DNA of 64,000 nucleotides, from NCBI RefSeq assembly GCF_013618635.1, contig NZ_JABLSJ010000003.1, forward strand, positions 124,001 through 188,000, written 5' to 3'. Of this stretch, positions 34,616 through 43,984 are shown piece by piece (position 1 is the stretch's first letter; the number at the start of each line of letters is the position of its first letter). This DNA comes from Thalassobacillus sp. CUG 92003 (lineage in GTDB: Bacteria > Bacillota > Bacilli > Bacillales > Halobacillaceae). The notes beneath the pieces were generated by a model. The model saw nothing but the letters and a program-made list of their open reading frames with translations. It made no database searches and was not told the origin of the DNA. The translations under genes were made by a program, and so were the position numbers.

Positions 34616-35950
34616 TTACGATAAGAAAATGAAATAAGCCACGAAGATGACAAACAACACGTACATAACGGGGTTGATCTCCTTGACTCTTCCCTTTAAT
34701 AACATGGTGATCGGGTAAAAGATGAACCCGATCGCGATTCCTGTGGCAATACTGTACGTCAGTGGCATGGTGATGATCGTAAAGAATGCCGGCACCGCAA
34801 TTTCGAATTGGTCCCATTCAATCTGCTTCAGAGAAGAGGCCATCAACACCCCCACGATAATTAAGGCTGGGGCAGTCACTTGGGCCGTCACTACGTTCAA
34901 AAGCGGCGCAAAAAATAAAGCCAAAATGAAGAAACCTGCCGTGACGACCGACGTGAATCCGGTTCGTCCACCGGCCCCGACCCCTGCAGTGGATTCAATA
35001 TAGGACGTCGTTGTCGAAGTACCTGCCACAGCACCGACCACTGTTGCAGCCGAATCGGCAAACAGCGCTCTGCCTGCTCGCGGCAATTTATTATTTTTCA
35101 TGAGGCCTGCCTGGTTGGCTACGGCTACCAGGGTGCCTGCTGTATCAAAGAAATCAACGAATAAAAACGTTAAAATGACGACTAACATTTGCAAGGTGAA
35201 AATTTCACCAAAATGGGTGAACGCCGCTCCAAAGGTAGGCGTCAGACTCGGAACAGCTCCGACCACATCATTCACTCCGGTCGGAGGCGCGATCAGGCCG
35301 GTCACCATGCCGGCGATGGACGTGAGGATCATGCCATAGAAAATCCCGCCTCTGATGCCGAGAGCAAGTAAAATCACCGAAGCGAAGATGCCGAAAATAG
35401 CCAGCATCGTCGTCGGCTCGGCCAAGTTGCCTATGGTTACGAGTGTATCGTCGTTCCCCTGGATAATGCCGGAATTTTGAAATCCGATGAAAGCGATGAA
35501 TAAGCCGATACCAGCTCCCACTGCCATTTTCAAGTTAGGCGGAATAGCATTGATGATTTTTTGACGCAGGCCGGTTAAAGTTAACACAATAAATATAAGT
35601 CCAGACGCTAAAACACCGGCCAGAGCCGTCTCCCACGGAATGCCATAGCCTAACACGACCGTATAGGCAAAAAAGGCGTTCAATCCCATCCCGGGTGCCA
35701 ATGCAATCGGATATTTTGCCACCAGCCCCATCACTAACGACCCTACTGCAGCCGCTATGGCCGTGGCTGTAAACACAGCACCTTTATCAATCCGTGTTAC
35801 CCCTTCCGGCAGCTGTTCCACACCATCAAGTGCCAGCGTTGACGGGTTAACGAACAAAATATAAGCCATGGCCAAAAACGTGGTCATACCGGCCATGAAT
35901 TCGATGCGATAATTCGTACCGAGTTCTTTAAATTTAAAGAATTTCTTCAC
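34616..35950 (-). CDS. pbuG: Guanine/hypoxanthine permease PbuG (NCS2, AzgA type)
   Basis: A 444-residue purine importer of the AzgA-like NCS2 group. About 13 hydrophobic segments; NYRIEFMAGMTTFLAMAYILFVNP at the N-terminus, GMGLNAFFAYTVVLGYGIPW, FVDFFDTAGTLVAVANQAG and GTSTTTSYIESTAGVGAGGRTG are hallmark segments. The start is a GTG at 35950 with GGGAGG seven bases upstream. Control by a guanine-type riboswitch and two PurBoxes supports a guanine/hypoxanthine substrate rather than adenine. Confidence 0.93.
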   Translation of the reverse strand: MKKFFKFKELGTNYRIEFMAGMTTFLAMAYILFVNPSTLALDGVEQLPEGVTRIDKGAVFTATAIAAAVGSLVMGLVAKYPIALAPGMGLNAFFAYTVVLGYGIPWETALAGVLASGLIFIVLTLTGLRQKIINAIPPNLKMAVGAGIGLFIAFIGFQNSGIIQGNDDTLVTIGNLAEPTTMLAIFGIFASVILLALGIRGGIFYGMILTSIAGMVTGLIAPPTGVNDVVGAVPSLTPTFGAAFTHFGEIFTLQMLVVILTFLFVDFFDTAGTLVAVANQAGLMKNNKLPRAGRALFADSAATVVGAVAGTSTTTSYIESTAGVGAGGRTGFTSVVTAGFFILALFFAPLLNVVTAQVTAPALIIVGVLMASSLKQIEWDQFEIAVPAFFTIITMPLTYSIATGIAIGFIFYPITMLLKGRVKEINPVMYVLFVIFVAYFIFLS

Positions 35951-35994
35951 CTTGAATCCTCCCTATCTCCTGCACCGCGTATACTATAGAACAA

Positions 35995-36159
35995 AGGCGC
36001 AAGCAAGCGCCCCTGGAATTCCGACACGCATAAGCAAAACACCAGGAAGAAGGTGGTCTTTTCCTTCCGCAGGGTGGGTTGCTTATGTCACGAGGAGCCG
36101 GACGTGGCTTATGAGGGATGTGTTATTCACAGGCCCAAATCCTATAGTTTCCTAAGCAA
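35995..36159 (+). repeat. Dispersed intergenic repeat, copy A
   Basis: About 165 bases that align over most of their length with 42843-42968. Shared blocks include GACACGCATAAGC, AACACCAGG, TTGCTTATGTC and GTAGTTTCCTAAGCAA (A reads ATAGTTTCCTAAGCAA). GCATAAGC and GCTTATG form a stem. Copy A has an extra 29 bases or so in the loop. It lies between the riboswitch terminator and pbuG. Confidence 0.75.
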
Positions 36160-36161
36160 AC

Positions 36162-36197
36162 AAAAAAAGCACGCTTGACTGTGAGCCAAGAGTGCTA
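36162..36197 (-). terminator. Riboswitch-controlled terminator before pbuG
   Basis: AGCACTCTTG and CAAGCGTGCT (minus strand) form a ten-position stem with one mismatch, followed by TTTTTTTG. Confidence 0.8.
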
Positions 36198-36253
36198 CCT
36201 ACGTTACCTGAAGAATCGCCAAGGAGGCTGCTCGCCCAGACCTCGCCAATCCA

Positions 36254-36324
36254 CCAACGTAGTCAGACCATTTACGGTAGCCTGGTAGAAACTCATGGGC
36301 CCTATTCCCATTATTATACGACGG
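36254..36324 (-). promoter_or_regulatory. Purine riboswitch aptamer (guanine type) of pbuG
   Basis: The minus strand shows CGTATAATAA, AATAGGG, GTTTCTACC, ACCGTAAAT and GACTACG, the conserved core of purine aptamers. The base before TACG is C, indicating guanine/hypoxanthine. Confidence 0.92.
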
Positions 36325-36351
36325 TGCGTTTATTCATTATTGTCATCCTAT

Positions 36352-36380
36352 ATCTTACAAGGGTTATCCATAATCGTCAA
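36352..36380 (-). promoter_or_regulatory. Promoter of pbuG
   Basis: TTGACG (36380-36375) and TAAGAT (36357-36352), 17-base spacer, just upstream of the aptamer and just downstream of the PurBox pair. Confidence 0.7.
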
Positions 36381-36383
36381 ACG

Positions 36384-36427
36384 AAACCCGAACATTAACA
36401 GCTTACTCACCCTTAATGTTCGCCCGC
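36384..36427. promoter_or_regulatory. Pair of inverted PurBoxes upstream of pbuG
   Basis: AAACCCGAACATT (36384-36396) and, inverted, AATGTTCGCCCGC (36415-36427) carry the CGAAC core in opposite orientation with 18 bases between them, the layout expected for PurR. Confidence 0.75.
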
Positions 36428-36435
36428 ATTAAACA

Positions 36436-37974
36436 TTATTCCCATTCAATGGTTGCTGGCGGCTTGCTGGTTACATCATAGACAATCCGATTGACGTGAT
36501 CCACTTCATTCACGATACGGTTCGAGATTTTCTCAAGTACATCCCACGGAATGCGTGCCCAGTCAGACGTCATCCCATCGATTGACGTTACCGCTCGAAT
36601 GCCGACTGTGTGATCATAGGTGCGCGCATCGCCCATCACACCAACCGACCTGAAATTCGGAAGAACCGTGAAATACTGCCAAATGTCGCGATCCAACCCA
36701 GCGTTCTTGATCTCTTCTCTCAAAATGGCATCGGATTCGCGGACCACTTCCAGCTTTTCTTCCGTTATGTCACCAAGGACACGGATAGCCAGTCCCGGAC
36801 CAGGAAACGGCTGACGCCACACGATGTCATCAGGCACGCCAAGTTCACTGCCGAGTTTGCGCACTTCATCTTTGAATAACGTATTCAACGGTTCAATCAA
36901 ATCAAAGTTCATTTCTTCCGGAAGCCCTCCGACATTATGATGAGATTTGATCGTCTGAGCCGTATCGGTGCCGCTTTCAATAATATCGGTGTAAAGCGTA
37001 CCTTGTGCCAGGAAATCGATATCCTTCAGCTTGGCCGCTTCATCATCGAACACGTAGATGAATTCATTGCCGATGATTTTCCGTTTTTTCTCAGGGTCGG
37101 AAACGCCTTCGAGTTTATTTAGGAAACGCTCCTGGGCATCAATTTTAATCAAGTTCATATGGAATTGATCACGGAACGTGTGCATGACACTGTCGGCTTC
37201 TCCTTTTCGCAGCAAGCCATGGTCAACAAATATACACGTCAATTGATCGCCGATCGCTTCATGGAGCAAAGCCGCTACGACAGAGGAATCCACACCGCCG
37301 CTCAAGGCGCATAACACCTTACGATCCCCGACATTAGCGCGAATCTTCTCGACTTCCATCTCGATCAAATTCTGCATCGTCCAGTTCCCTTCTGCCTCAC
37401 AGACAGCAAACACGAAGTGACGCAGTAAATCATTGCCATATTCAGAATGACGGACCTCAGGGTGGAACTGCACCCCGTACATGTTCAGCTGATCATGACT
37501 GATAGCTGCAACCGGGCACGATGGGCTGGTCGCATCTACCGTAAATCCGCGCGGCGGTTCCACCACTTTATCCGTATGGCTCATCCAAACGGTCTGTTCC
37601 GCTGGCGTATCCTGGAACAAAACCGGTTTGTCCTGCACCGAGATGTCAGCTTTTCCATATTCACGCTTCCCGGCTCGTTCTACCTGGCCGGCAAAATGAT
37701 GCGTCATCAGCTGCATCCCGTAACAAATCCCCAGAACCGGAATGCCCAATTCAAATAAATCCTCGTCACAGCGAAAACTATCCTCGCCATATACACTGTT
37801 AGGTCCACCCGATAAAATAATACCCGCCGGATTCATTGCTTTGATTTCATCGGCCGTTAATGTATGAGAATGGAGTTCACTGTACACACCGAATTCACGA
37901 ATACGCCGCGTAATCAACTGGTTGTACTGACTGCCAAAGTCCAACACTAAAATCATTTCGTCTGGTTGCGTCAT
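36436..37974 (-). CDS. guaA: GMP synthase (glutamine-hydrolysing) GuaA
   Basis: Aminates XMP to GMP. Glutaminase domain: [19 protein letters not shown], nucleophile cysteine in [11 protein letters not shown], His-Glu in [12 protein letters not shown]. Synthetase domain: P-loop [15 protein letters not shown], then the dimerisation domain ending in [18 protein letters not shown]. The ATG at 37974 ([11 protein letters not shown], 512 residues) matches the family. AGGAG lies 11 bases upstream; the ATG at 38001 directly abuts the terminator and lacks a ribosome site. Confidence 0.95.
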   Translation of the reverse strand: MTQPDEMILVLDFGSQYNQLITRRIREFGVYSELHSHTLTADEIKAMNPAGIILSGGPNSVYGEDSFRCDEDLFELGIPVLGICYGMQLMTHHFAGQVERAGKREYGKADISVQDKPVLFQDTPAEQTVWMSHTDKVVEPPRGFTVDATSPSCPVAAISHDQLNMYGVQFHPEVRHSEYGNDLLRHFVFAVCEAEGNWTMQNLIEMEVEKIRANVGDRKVLCALSGGVDSSVVAALLHEAIGDQLTCIFVDHGLLRKGEADSVMHTFRDQFHMNLIKIDAQERFLNKLEGVSDPEKKRKIIGNEFIYVFDDEAAKLKDIDFLAQGTLYTDIIESGTDTAQTIKSHHNVGGLPEEMNFDLIEPLNTLFKDEVRKLGSELGVPDDIVWRQPFPGPGLAIRVLGDITEEKLEVVRESDAILREEIKNAGLDRDIWQYFTVLPNFRSVGVMGDARTYDHTVGIRAVTSIDGMTSDWARIPWDVLEKISNRIVNEVDHVNRIVYDVTSKPPATIEWE

Positions 37975-38006
37975 CTTGTCTTCAACTCCTATCCGCTTCA
38001 TTCCAT

Positions 38007-38049
38007 AAAAAAATTCTGCCTTCGCTAAAAAACCATAACGAAGGCAGAA
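38007..38049 (-). terminator. Riboswitch-controlled terminator before guaA
   Basis: TTCTGCCTTCG and CGAAGGCAGAA form an 11-bp stem followed by TTTTTT on the minus strand. Confidence 0.88.
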
Positions 38050-38078
38050 GTATCATTAGACACACGATCTTCTTCTGC

Positions 38079-38148
38079 CTTCATAGTCAGGATATTTAAG
38101 GTATCCCGGTAGAGACTCTCGAACCCTATTTTCGAGGATATATGAAGA
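38079..38148 (-). promoter_or_regulatory. Purine riboswitch aptamer (guanine type) of guaA
   Basis: The minus strand shows CTTCATATATCC, AATAGGG, GTCTCTACC, ACCTTAAAT and GACTATGAAGG. The base before TATG is C (guanine type). The 3' strand of P1 continues into GAAGGCAGAA, the same sequence as the 3' arm of the terminator, so both can compete for TTCTGCCTTC. Confidence 0.9.
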
Positions 38149-38173
38149 ACGATCAGCGATTAAATTTTCATTA

Positions 38174-38202
38174 ATTCTAACAGGGCATCAGACGACAATC
38201 AA
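38174..38202 (-). promoter_or_regulatory. Promoter of guaA
   Basis: TTGATT (38202-38197) and TAGAAT (38179-38174) with a 17-base spacer; the -35 overlaps the yebA stop codon. No PurBox is visible here. Confidence 0.55.
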
Positions 38203-40406
38203 GACAATGTGCGTTTGATTAAATTTTCCCATAATTCTGTGAATCGTTGCGGTTGTTCCGCACGCTGTTCATTCCGGTATAAGATCCGCTCATATTGATG
38301 CGTGAGGAATAGCATATCGGAAGACTGATAACGCCGGTCAATGTCCACAGCGTAATCACGCAGCGTTTGATCCGGTTTGCGTGCGTAGCCTTTGTGCGCC
38401 AGAACCTTCAACAAGAAATGGTAAGCTCGCTGGTAAGAGACGGCATCATCCGAGTTCCGGAATCTGCGGATAATGTAAGCAGCCATCCATTTATAGCGCG
38501 TCACATACAAGCTGACCACAGCGATGATAACCGCTCCCAGCATTCCCCAACGCCACCATCCCTGGTTGTCACCATTATTTAAGTTTCCAGCTGCTCCCGC
38601 TTCTTCATTTTGCTCTTGGACTTCTTGCGGGTTGCCTGGGTTGCCTTCAGGTGTTTCCCCGTTTTCACCACCTGCCGGGTCTTCTTCTCCCGATTCATCC
38701 ATATCAACATGGAAGTCCGTATTATTTGAGAACCCTTTCGTCGGTTCAAACGGGACCCATCCTTGACCAGGGAAGTAAACCTCGACCCAGGAGTGGGCGT
38801 TCGAGTTGCTCACTTCATAGACATCGTACGTTTCGCCGTTAATCGAAGCGTCCTCATCCATTTGCTCGCCGCCCGTAAATCCTTTCACCCAGCGAGCCGG
38901 GATATCGACTGACCGAAGCAGCACGACCATGGCTGAGGAGAAATTGTCGCAGTAACCCAGCTGTGTTTCAAATAAAAACTGATCGACATAATCCTGATTT
39001 TCGCCAGGGGTCGCTACGTCCGTCGTATTATATTCGAAATCATTGCTTGTAAAATAGCTTTCAATGGCTTTTGCCCGATCATAACGATTTTCGTCCTCTT
39101 GAACGATTTGCTCAGCCAAGTTTTGCACCCTGCCTGGCAAGTCATCGGGCAGCTGCAAATAAGGCTCCTTAATTTCCTCAGGATCCTCTTCATCATCGGA
39201 CTGGCGTAACTGATCATACTCAAAGGACGGCGCTTCATAAGTCATCTGATAACTGTCCATTTGAGCAGGGTTGGAGTTGCGCAGCGTATCAACTTCCCCG
39301 GTGTTTTCATGCAGACGCATGCTAAATTCATTACTCGGGTTGATGCGATCTACAGTCTCCCCGCCATAAGGGTAAACAAGCTTATTCAAAGCTGCATCAT
39401 CTGTAAAATCAAGGAAAGTCTGCTCTTCTTCCGTTTCCACCTCATCTGAAAACGTCTGGAAAGAAAGCTGACCATTCTCTAACTCGGACACAGGCTCATC
39501 AAGCGTGTCCTCCCAACCTTTTCCCGTATAACGGTCCTTAGATTCGATGCGCCAGTACCGTTCCTGGGGTGCAGTCGCCCGGAATACGGTCGTATCATCC
39601 TGGACAAAGGAACCACCGAGCTGTTCATCATTTTCACCATAGCCGACTTTTTGGACCCCGCCGGTGCCGGAACCTGAACCGCCTGTAGCACTCTGAATGT
39701 ACGGCACAGGGTCAGGCCATTGAGGTGCAAATTTTGGCGCCGCATACCCCGCAGCCGTCGAGACAAGCACGACAGCAATCAACGGCAGCACCCACAGATG
39801 GGCTTTCCGTAGTTTGCCGAACGGGATGGACTCTTTTTCCATTTCCTTCGCGAAACTTGAGAGACCCAGCACGAATAACGAGATCACGAACGTCCTGATA
39901 ATGGCTGATTTTCCATCATACACCGTAAACGTATCCAAAACGGTGACGTAAACGAACGTTAAAATGATGAAAAATAACATGCGTTTGGCAATCACAAACC
40001 AATAGTAGAGCAGGTAACTCATTAACCATAACAGCAGGAGAAAGAGGAGGCTGCGGAAAAACGGCGTCATCTCCCACCATTGCTGATTTTGGATCACCTG
40101 GCTGTTAAACACAATTTGGTCCGAGACCACCCTGAACCAATCACGGCTAAAAATGCGTTCCATGATATAAAGCCCATCCAAAATAAAAACAAGACCAATA
40201 AATTTCAAGGGAATGGAAAACCACCAATTAACCTGCAAAAACGAAATAAAGAAACAGAACGCAGCGTAAATGGTAAAAATCGCCACGTCTTTCGTCTCCG
40301 TTATTTGCTCAAGCGGACGCAGCCACTCCCAAAATAAAAAGAAGCCGCCAACGTAAATCAGGATCTGGTAGATGAACTGTTGTTGATTGCGGGACATCCC
40401 ATTCAT
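38199..40406 (-). CDS. yebA: Transglutaminase-like membrane protein YebA
   Basis: A 735-residue membrane protein with a large extracellular transglutaminase-like (cysteine protease fold) domain. About six hydrophobic segments occupy residues 10-230. The catalytic core is visible as FLFETQLGYCDNFSSAMVVLLRSVDIPARWVKGF (Cys), SNAHSWVEVYFPGQGWVPFEPT (His-Asp). A last transmembrane helix (WRWGMLGAVIIAVVSLYVT) is followed by a cytoplasmic DUF4129-type tail. Third gene of yeaC-yeaD-yebA; its start overlaps the yeaD stop by one base. The substrate is unknown. Confidence 0.9.
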   Translation of the reverse strand: MNGMSRNQQQFIYQILIYVGGFFLFWEWLRPLEQITETKDVAIFTIYAAFCFFISFLQVNWWFSIPLKFIGLVFILDGLYIMERIFSRDWFRVVSDQIVFNSQVIQNQQWWEMTPFFRSLLFLLLLWLMSYLLYYWFVIAKRMLFFIILTFVYVTVLDTFTVYDGKSAIIRTFVISLFVLGLSSFAKEMEKESIPFGKLRKAHLWVLPLIAVVLVSTAAGYAAPKFAPQWPDPVPYIQSATGGSGSGTGGVQKVGYGENDEQLGGSFVQDDTTVFRATAPQERYWRIESKDRYTGKGWEDTLDEPVSELENGQLSFQTFSDEVETEEEQTFLDFTDDAALNKLVYPYGGETVDRINPSNEFSMRLHENTGEVDTLRNSNPAQMDSYQMTYEAPSFEYDQLRQSDDEEDPEEIKEPYLQLPDDLPGRVQNLAEQIVQEDENRYDRAKAIESYFTSNDFEYNTTDVATPGENQDYVDQFLFETQLGYCDNFSSAMVVLLRSVDIPARWVKGFTGGEQMDEDASINGETYDVYEVSNSNAHSWVEVYFPGQGWVPFEPTKGFSNNTDFHVDMDESGEEDPAGGENGETPEGNPGNPQEVQEQNEEAGAAGNLNNGDNQGWWRWGMLGAVIIAVVSLYVTRYKWMAAYIIRRFRNSDDAVSYQRAYHFLLKVLAHKGYARKPDQTLRDYAVDIDRRYQSSDMLFLTHQYERILYRNEQRAEQPQRFTELWENLIKRTLS

Positions 40407-41668
40407 TACGTGTTCACCTCAAATTCTTGTTGAATCAGCTGCTCCTCTGTCAATACATTGACGGTCACACCTTTATAGGACAACTGTTTAAGCAATTGAT
40501 GATTCCCAAACGTCATATCATCTGAAGGATGGATAAAAAAAAGGATGACGCGTTTACTTTTCTGCATCAATTTCTCAATCGCTTTCTGCATATTCCCATC
40601 GATACGCGAGGTTACAATCATGGAAATCAACCCGCTCGGGAGCTGTCCTTGTTCTCTCTCGAGCTGTTGAGCAAACGGGATCCGTCCAATCGGCTTCACT
40701 TGTGCCAAATGACGTTGAATCATTTGCTTTTGGGAATAATCCTGGTGGAGCGGGAAGTAAGCTGCTCCATCGCCCAAAGTCATAAACGCGAGCTGAGAGG
40801 ACGACTTTCGCAACTCTTCCAGCAGCGAAGCACACAGTTCAACGCAGCCTTCGAATGCAAGCCGATTCAGATTAGAATGATAGACAGCATTCAAGATCAG
40901 CATCATCTCGACGCTTTTTTCCTGTTCAAATTCTTTCGTCATGATCGCATTCTTCCGCGCCGTCGCCTTCCAATCAATCCAGGAAAAACGGTCTCCCGGC
41001 ATATATTCGCGTACCCCGGTGACAATGTTCGTGTTTTTCTCATTCAAGGTAATTGAAGGACTCGCCCCGCGATCAAAGCTATGCACACGCTCTTTTAAAC
41101 GTACCTTGCGCTGGTAAGGAAAAACGAGCAAACTGCTTTCATTCTGGCTCACATGTTCTTTTTTCACAAAGCCAAAAAAATCCCCGGTTTTGATCCGCAG
41201 CGCTTTCAACTTGTGTTCCCCGCGCGGCAAATCAGGCAGCTCATACGTATAGCGGATCGTCCGTTTGAACCAGGGGAATAAGACACGCTTGACTTTACGC
41301 GGCTGCTCCATATAATCGGGCTGATTGATATAATGGTATTTTTCTAAATGCGTATCGGTCTTTTTCAAAGAGTCAGGAAAATACTCCTCGATCACACAGT
41401 AGTAGATTGGAAACGCATACCGCCGTTTCAGGATGACTTCTACTTCCACCTTTTCCCCGGCTACCGCCACGCGTTTGGATAAATGCCGTTCAATTTCCCA
41501 ATTTGAAATCGGATAGACGAGCAAAGCAAACATGTAGATCAAGAAGGGAGAGAAGGCGAAAAAGAGAAACCAGCTGACAAACCCTCCCTGGAACATGGCA
41601 TATGAAAAGAGAACTGCAAAGATGAGCAGAACAAATGCCAATTTAGCAAAGAAACCGGCCTGTCTCAT
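40406..41668 (-). CDS. yeaD: DUF58 protein YeaD
   Basis: A 420-residue protein of the DUF58 family. Two N-terminal hydrophobic segments anchor it (FAKLAFVLLIFAVLFSYAMF and FVSWFLFFAFSPFLIYMFALLVYP). The conserved VTGVREYMPGDRFSWIDWKATARKN segment begins a von Willebrand A-like domain. Usually encoded with a MoxR ATPase, which is thought to act as its chaperone. The start overlaps the yeaC stop (ATGA). Confidence 0.9.
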   Translation of the reverse strand: MRQAGFFAKLAFVLLIFAVLFSYAMFQGGFVSWFLFFAFSPFLIYMFALLVYPISNWEIERHLSKRVAVAGEKVEVEVILKRRYAFPIYYCVIEEYFPDSLKKTDTHLEKYHYINQPDYMEQPRKVKRVLFPWFKRTIRYTYELPDLPRGEHKLKALRIKTGDFFGFVKKEHVSQNESSLLVFPYQRKVRLKERVHSFDRGASPSITLNEKNTNIVTGVREYMPGDRFSWIDWKATARKNAIMTKEFEQEKSVEMMLILNAVYHSNLNRLAFEGCVELCASLLEELRKSSSQLAFMTLGDGAAYFPLHQDYSQKQMIQRHLAQVKPIGRIPFAQQLEREQGQLPSGLISMIVTSRIDGNMQKAIEKLMQKSKRVILFFIHPSDDMTFGNHQLLKQLSYKGVTVNVLTEEQLIQQEFEVNT

Positions 41669-42633
41669 TCATTGACATTCCTTTTAACAGGAATCGACAC
41701 TTTGCTCAGCTCTTCTTCAATGATGCCTTCTGGAGAGGAGCCTTCAAACTTGGCCTCCGAAGTGAGGATCATGCGATGAGCTAGCACATAAGGGGCTAAA
41801 AATTTAATATCATCCGGCACGACATAATCACGATCATGGATGAATGCATAAGCTTTCGCCGCTTTCATTAAGGCGATGGAACCCCGGGGGCTGACACCTA
41901 AGTAAATCCCTGGATGCTGCCGCGTCGCTGTCACAATATCAATGATGTAACGGTTGACGGTTTGATCGACATACACATCTTTGACCTGCTGCTGAAGGCC
42001 GACCAATTCCTCCTTACTCATCACCGCTGCAGCACTCTCAATCGGGTGATCGCCAGATGTCCGTGTCAACATCTCCATTTCCTCTTGCTCCGTCGGGTAC
42101 CCCATCTTCAGCTTCAAAAGGAAGCGGTCCAATTGAGCTTCCGGAAGCGGATAAGTGCCCTCATATTCGATGGGATTTTGGGTAGCCATCACAAAAAATG
42201 GCTCATTCAAAGATACCGCTTCCCCTTCGACAGTTATGCTCGTTTCTTCCATCCCTTCCAATAAAGCCGATTGCGTCTTAGGCGATGTCCGGTTAATCTC
42301 ATCCGCAAGAACCACATTGCCCAAAATCGGCCCGGGACGAAACTCGAACTCAAGCTCCTTCGGGTTGTAAATGGATACCCCGGTCACGTCAGACGGAAGT
42401 AAATCAGGCGTAAACTGAATCCGCTTAAAATCACAATCCAATGATTTTGCCAACGTCTTCACGAGCATCGTTTTCCCTACCCCAGGCACATCCTCGAGTA
42501 ACACATGCCCCTTGGCAAGCAGCGCGACAACACTTAACAACGCCGCTTCTTCTTTTCCGATCATCACCTTGCGTATATTCGACAAAACCTCTCCTATTTT
42601 AGGTTGATAGAGATATGTTTGCTGGGTCATCAA
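41665..42633 (-). CDS. yeaC: MoxR family AAA+ ATPase YeaC
   Basis: A 322-residue AAA+ ATPase. Walker A is GVGKTMLVKTLAKSL near residue 47, preceded by HVLLEDVPG; Walker B region is NVVLADEINRTSPKTQSALLEGMEE; sensor 1 is FVMATQNPIEYEGTYPLPEAQLDRF. The C-terminal lid contains GVSPRGSIALMKAAKAYAF. MoxR proteins act as chaperones in assembling other complexes, and its partners here are probably YeaD and YebA in the same operon. Confidence 0.92.
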   Translation of the reverse strand: MMTQQTYLYQPKIGEVLSNIRKVMIGKEEAALLSVVALLAKGHVLLEDVPGVGKTMLVKTLAKSLDCDFKRIQFTPDLLPSDVTGVSIYNPKELEFEFRPGPILGNVVLADEINRTSPKTQSALLEGMEETSITVEGEAVSLNEPFFVMATQNPIEYEGTYPLPEAQLDRFLLKLKMGYPTEQEEMEMLTRTSGDHPIESAAAVMSKEELVGLQQQVKDVYVDQTVNRYIIDIVTATRQHPGIYLGVSPRGSIALMKAAKAYAFIHDRDYVVPDDIKFLAPYVLAHRMILTSEAKFEGSSPEGIIEEELSKVSIPVKRNVNE

Positions 42634-42842
42634 CTAGACTCCTCTCCTACATCTATTTTCATATTATTTAAAATTTTTGCCTATTCTAACTATACTACAT
42701 GACAGCAATCCCGACAAAGAATCTTACTGTTCTCCCTCTTTTCTAGTAAAACTTTCCTCTTTTCTTCCATTATAACGAAAATTTTGTCACGAAAACCCAT
42801 TATTGTGTCGTTTTTTTATTAAATTTATTGTCACAGAACATA

Positions 42843-42968
42843 GTCGCAAGCGTCCCGGGAGCTCCGACACGCATAAGCCAAACACCAGGGTTGCTTATGT
42901 CGCGAGGGGCTGGGCGCTAATAGGTATGTGTGATCCACAGGGCCCGAATTTTGTAGTTTCCTAAGCAA
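42843..42968 (+). repeat. Dispersed intergenic repeat, copy B
   Basis: The second copy of the element at 35995-36159, same orientation. It begins CGCAAGCGTCCCGGGAGCTCC and ends GTAGTTTCCTAAGCAA. The arms AGCTCCGACACGCATAAGCC and GGTTGCTTATGTCGCGAGG can fold into an imperfect hairpin extended by GCGTCCC and GGGCGC. Its right end meets the T-tract of the terminator of the next gene. Confidence 0.75.
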
Positions 42969-42969
42969 T

Positions 42970-43011
42970 AAAAAAACGTCCAAAGGAAAGACAGTACTTC
43001 CTTTGAACGTT
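42970..43011 (-). terminator. Terminator of the lipoprotein gene at 43027
   Basis: AACGTTCAAAGGAA and TTCCTTTGGACGTT (minus strand) form a 14-position stem with one wobble, followed by TTTTTTATT. Confidence 0.85.
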
Positions 43012-43026
43012 CTCATTTTTGTCTGC

Positions 43027-43737
43027 TTAGACCGTTTGATGCGACTGACTTGTTTCAATCACAATCTCGTCAATCTTCCACTCACCATCTGATTTCACGA
43101 ACATAAAGTTCATCGTCATCTTGCCATGCAAATCACTTTGATGTTCGCTTGTTAATTCGTATTGCTGATCATTTACCTTTTTAACGTCATAATTCGCATC
43201 CTCATTGAATTTTGGATGACCGTCTTTTGGAATCAAAAACAACCCTTCATCTGATTCATTCACATAACCTTCAAAGAAATGACGTGCCGCATCCTCCGTC
43301 ATGATGTCAGCATAAACATTGTACAATTCTTCTTTCGTGGAAATGGATTTGAAAGGATACCCTTGATTGGCCTTAGAGAATTTATTGAAATTAACCTCAG
43401 ATTCTATGCGATCAAAAATGCGATTATAATCATTCAGCACATCTAAGAAAACCTCATCCTTAACTTGATCCGAACTCCTATCACCAGACTCATTTTCAGT
43501 CATTTGCTCAGTATCTTCTATAGCAGGGCTGCTTTGATTTTCAGAGGAAGTGTCCTGGTCGACTTCTGTCAGGCTACCCGTTGGCTGCGTCAACAATAAA
43601 TCCGCTTCATCCGAAACCTGCTTCTCCTGTTGGTTCACAGCTGCTTGCTGTTGTGCCTCTGAATTGGCGGTTCCACAACCGGCCAAGAGCAGAACAAAAG
43701 CGGAAGCTGCGATCATGAAATGTTTCAAAACAAACAC
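43027..43737 (-). CDS. Uncharacterised lipoprotein (236 aa)
   Basis: I do not recognise this family. A signal peptide (KHFMIAASAFVLLLAGC) ends in lipobox LAGC with Cys21. Residues 25-85 are a Gln/Glu/Ser-rich linker. The rest is a compact domain (about residues 90-236) with NDYNRIFDRIESEVNFNKFS, an alpha-helical middle with TEDAARHFFEGYVNESDEGLFLIPKDGHPKF, and terminal strands ending in FVKSDGEWKIDEIVIET, which resembles NTF2-like or DUF4878-type folds. It is a single-gene unit with its own terminator. Confidence 0.8.
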   Translation of the reverse strand: MFVLKHFMIAASAFVLLLAGCGTANSEAQQQAAVNQQEKQVSDEADLLLTQPTGSLTEVDQDTSSENQSSPAIEDTEQMTENESGDRSSDQVKDEVFLDVLNDYNRIFDRIESEVNFNKFSKANQGYPFKSISTKEELYNVYADIMTEDAARHFFEGYVNESDEGLFLIPKDGHPKFNEDANYDVKKVNDQQYELTSEHQSDLHGKMTMNFMFVKSDGEWKIDEIVIETSQSHQTV

Positions 43738-43984
43738 CCTTTCAATATAGTTCTACCCTTTAGACGTGTGAGGTTCGCTTAATGTTTCATTTTTGTTACA
43801 AATTTATTTCGATTGTTACAAAATGCCTAGTGCTTGATTGATTGTTCATTTATCATATTCCCCTTATGTAACAAGACATAACCGGTTGGAAGCATTCTTT
43901 TTATATAAACTCTAGTAGAGTCTTATTAACTGCGGGAGCTCAGTAAACCTCCTGAGATACCGGTGCCTCTTGCGATTCATGGAG

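Noticed and set aside
34330-34637. Three overlapping forward frames of 68-89 codons
   Set aside because: They come from the GC-rich 20-21 bp array between convergent genes; no initiation signals.
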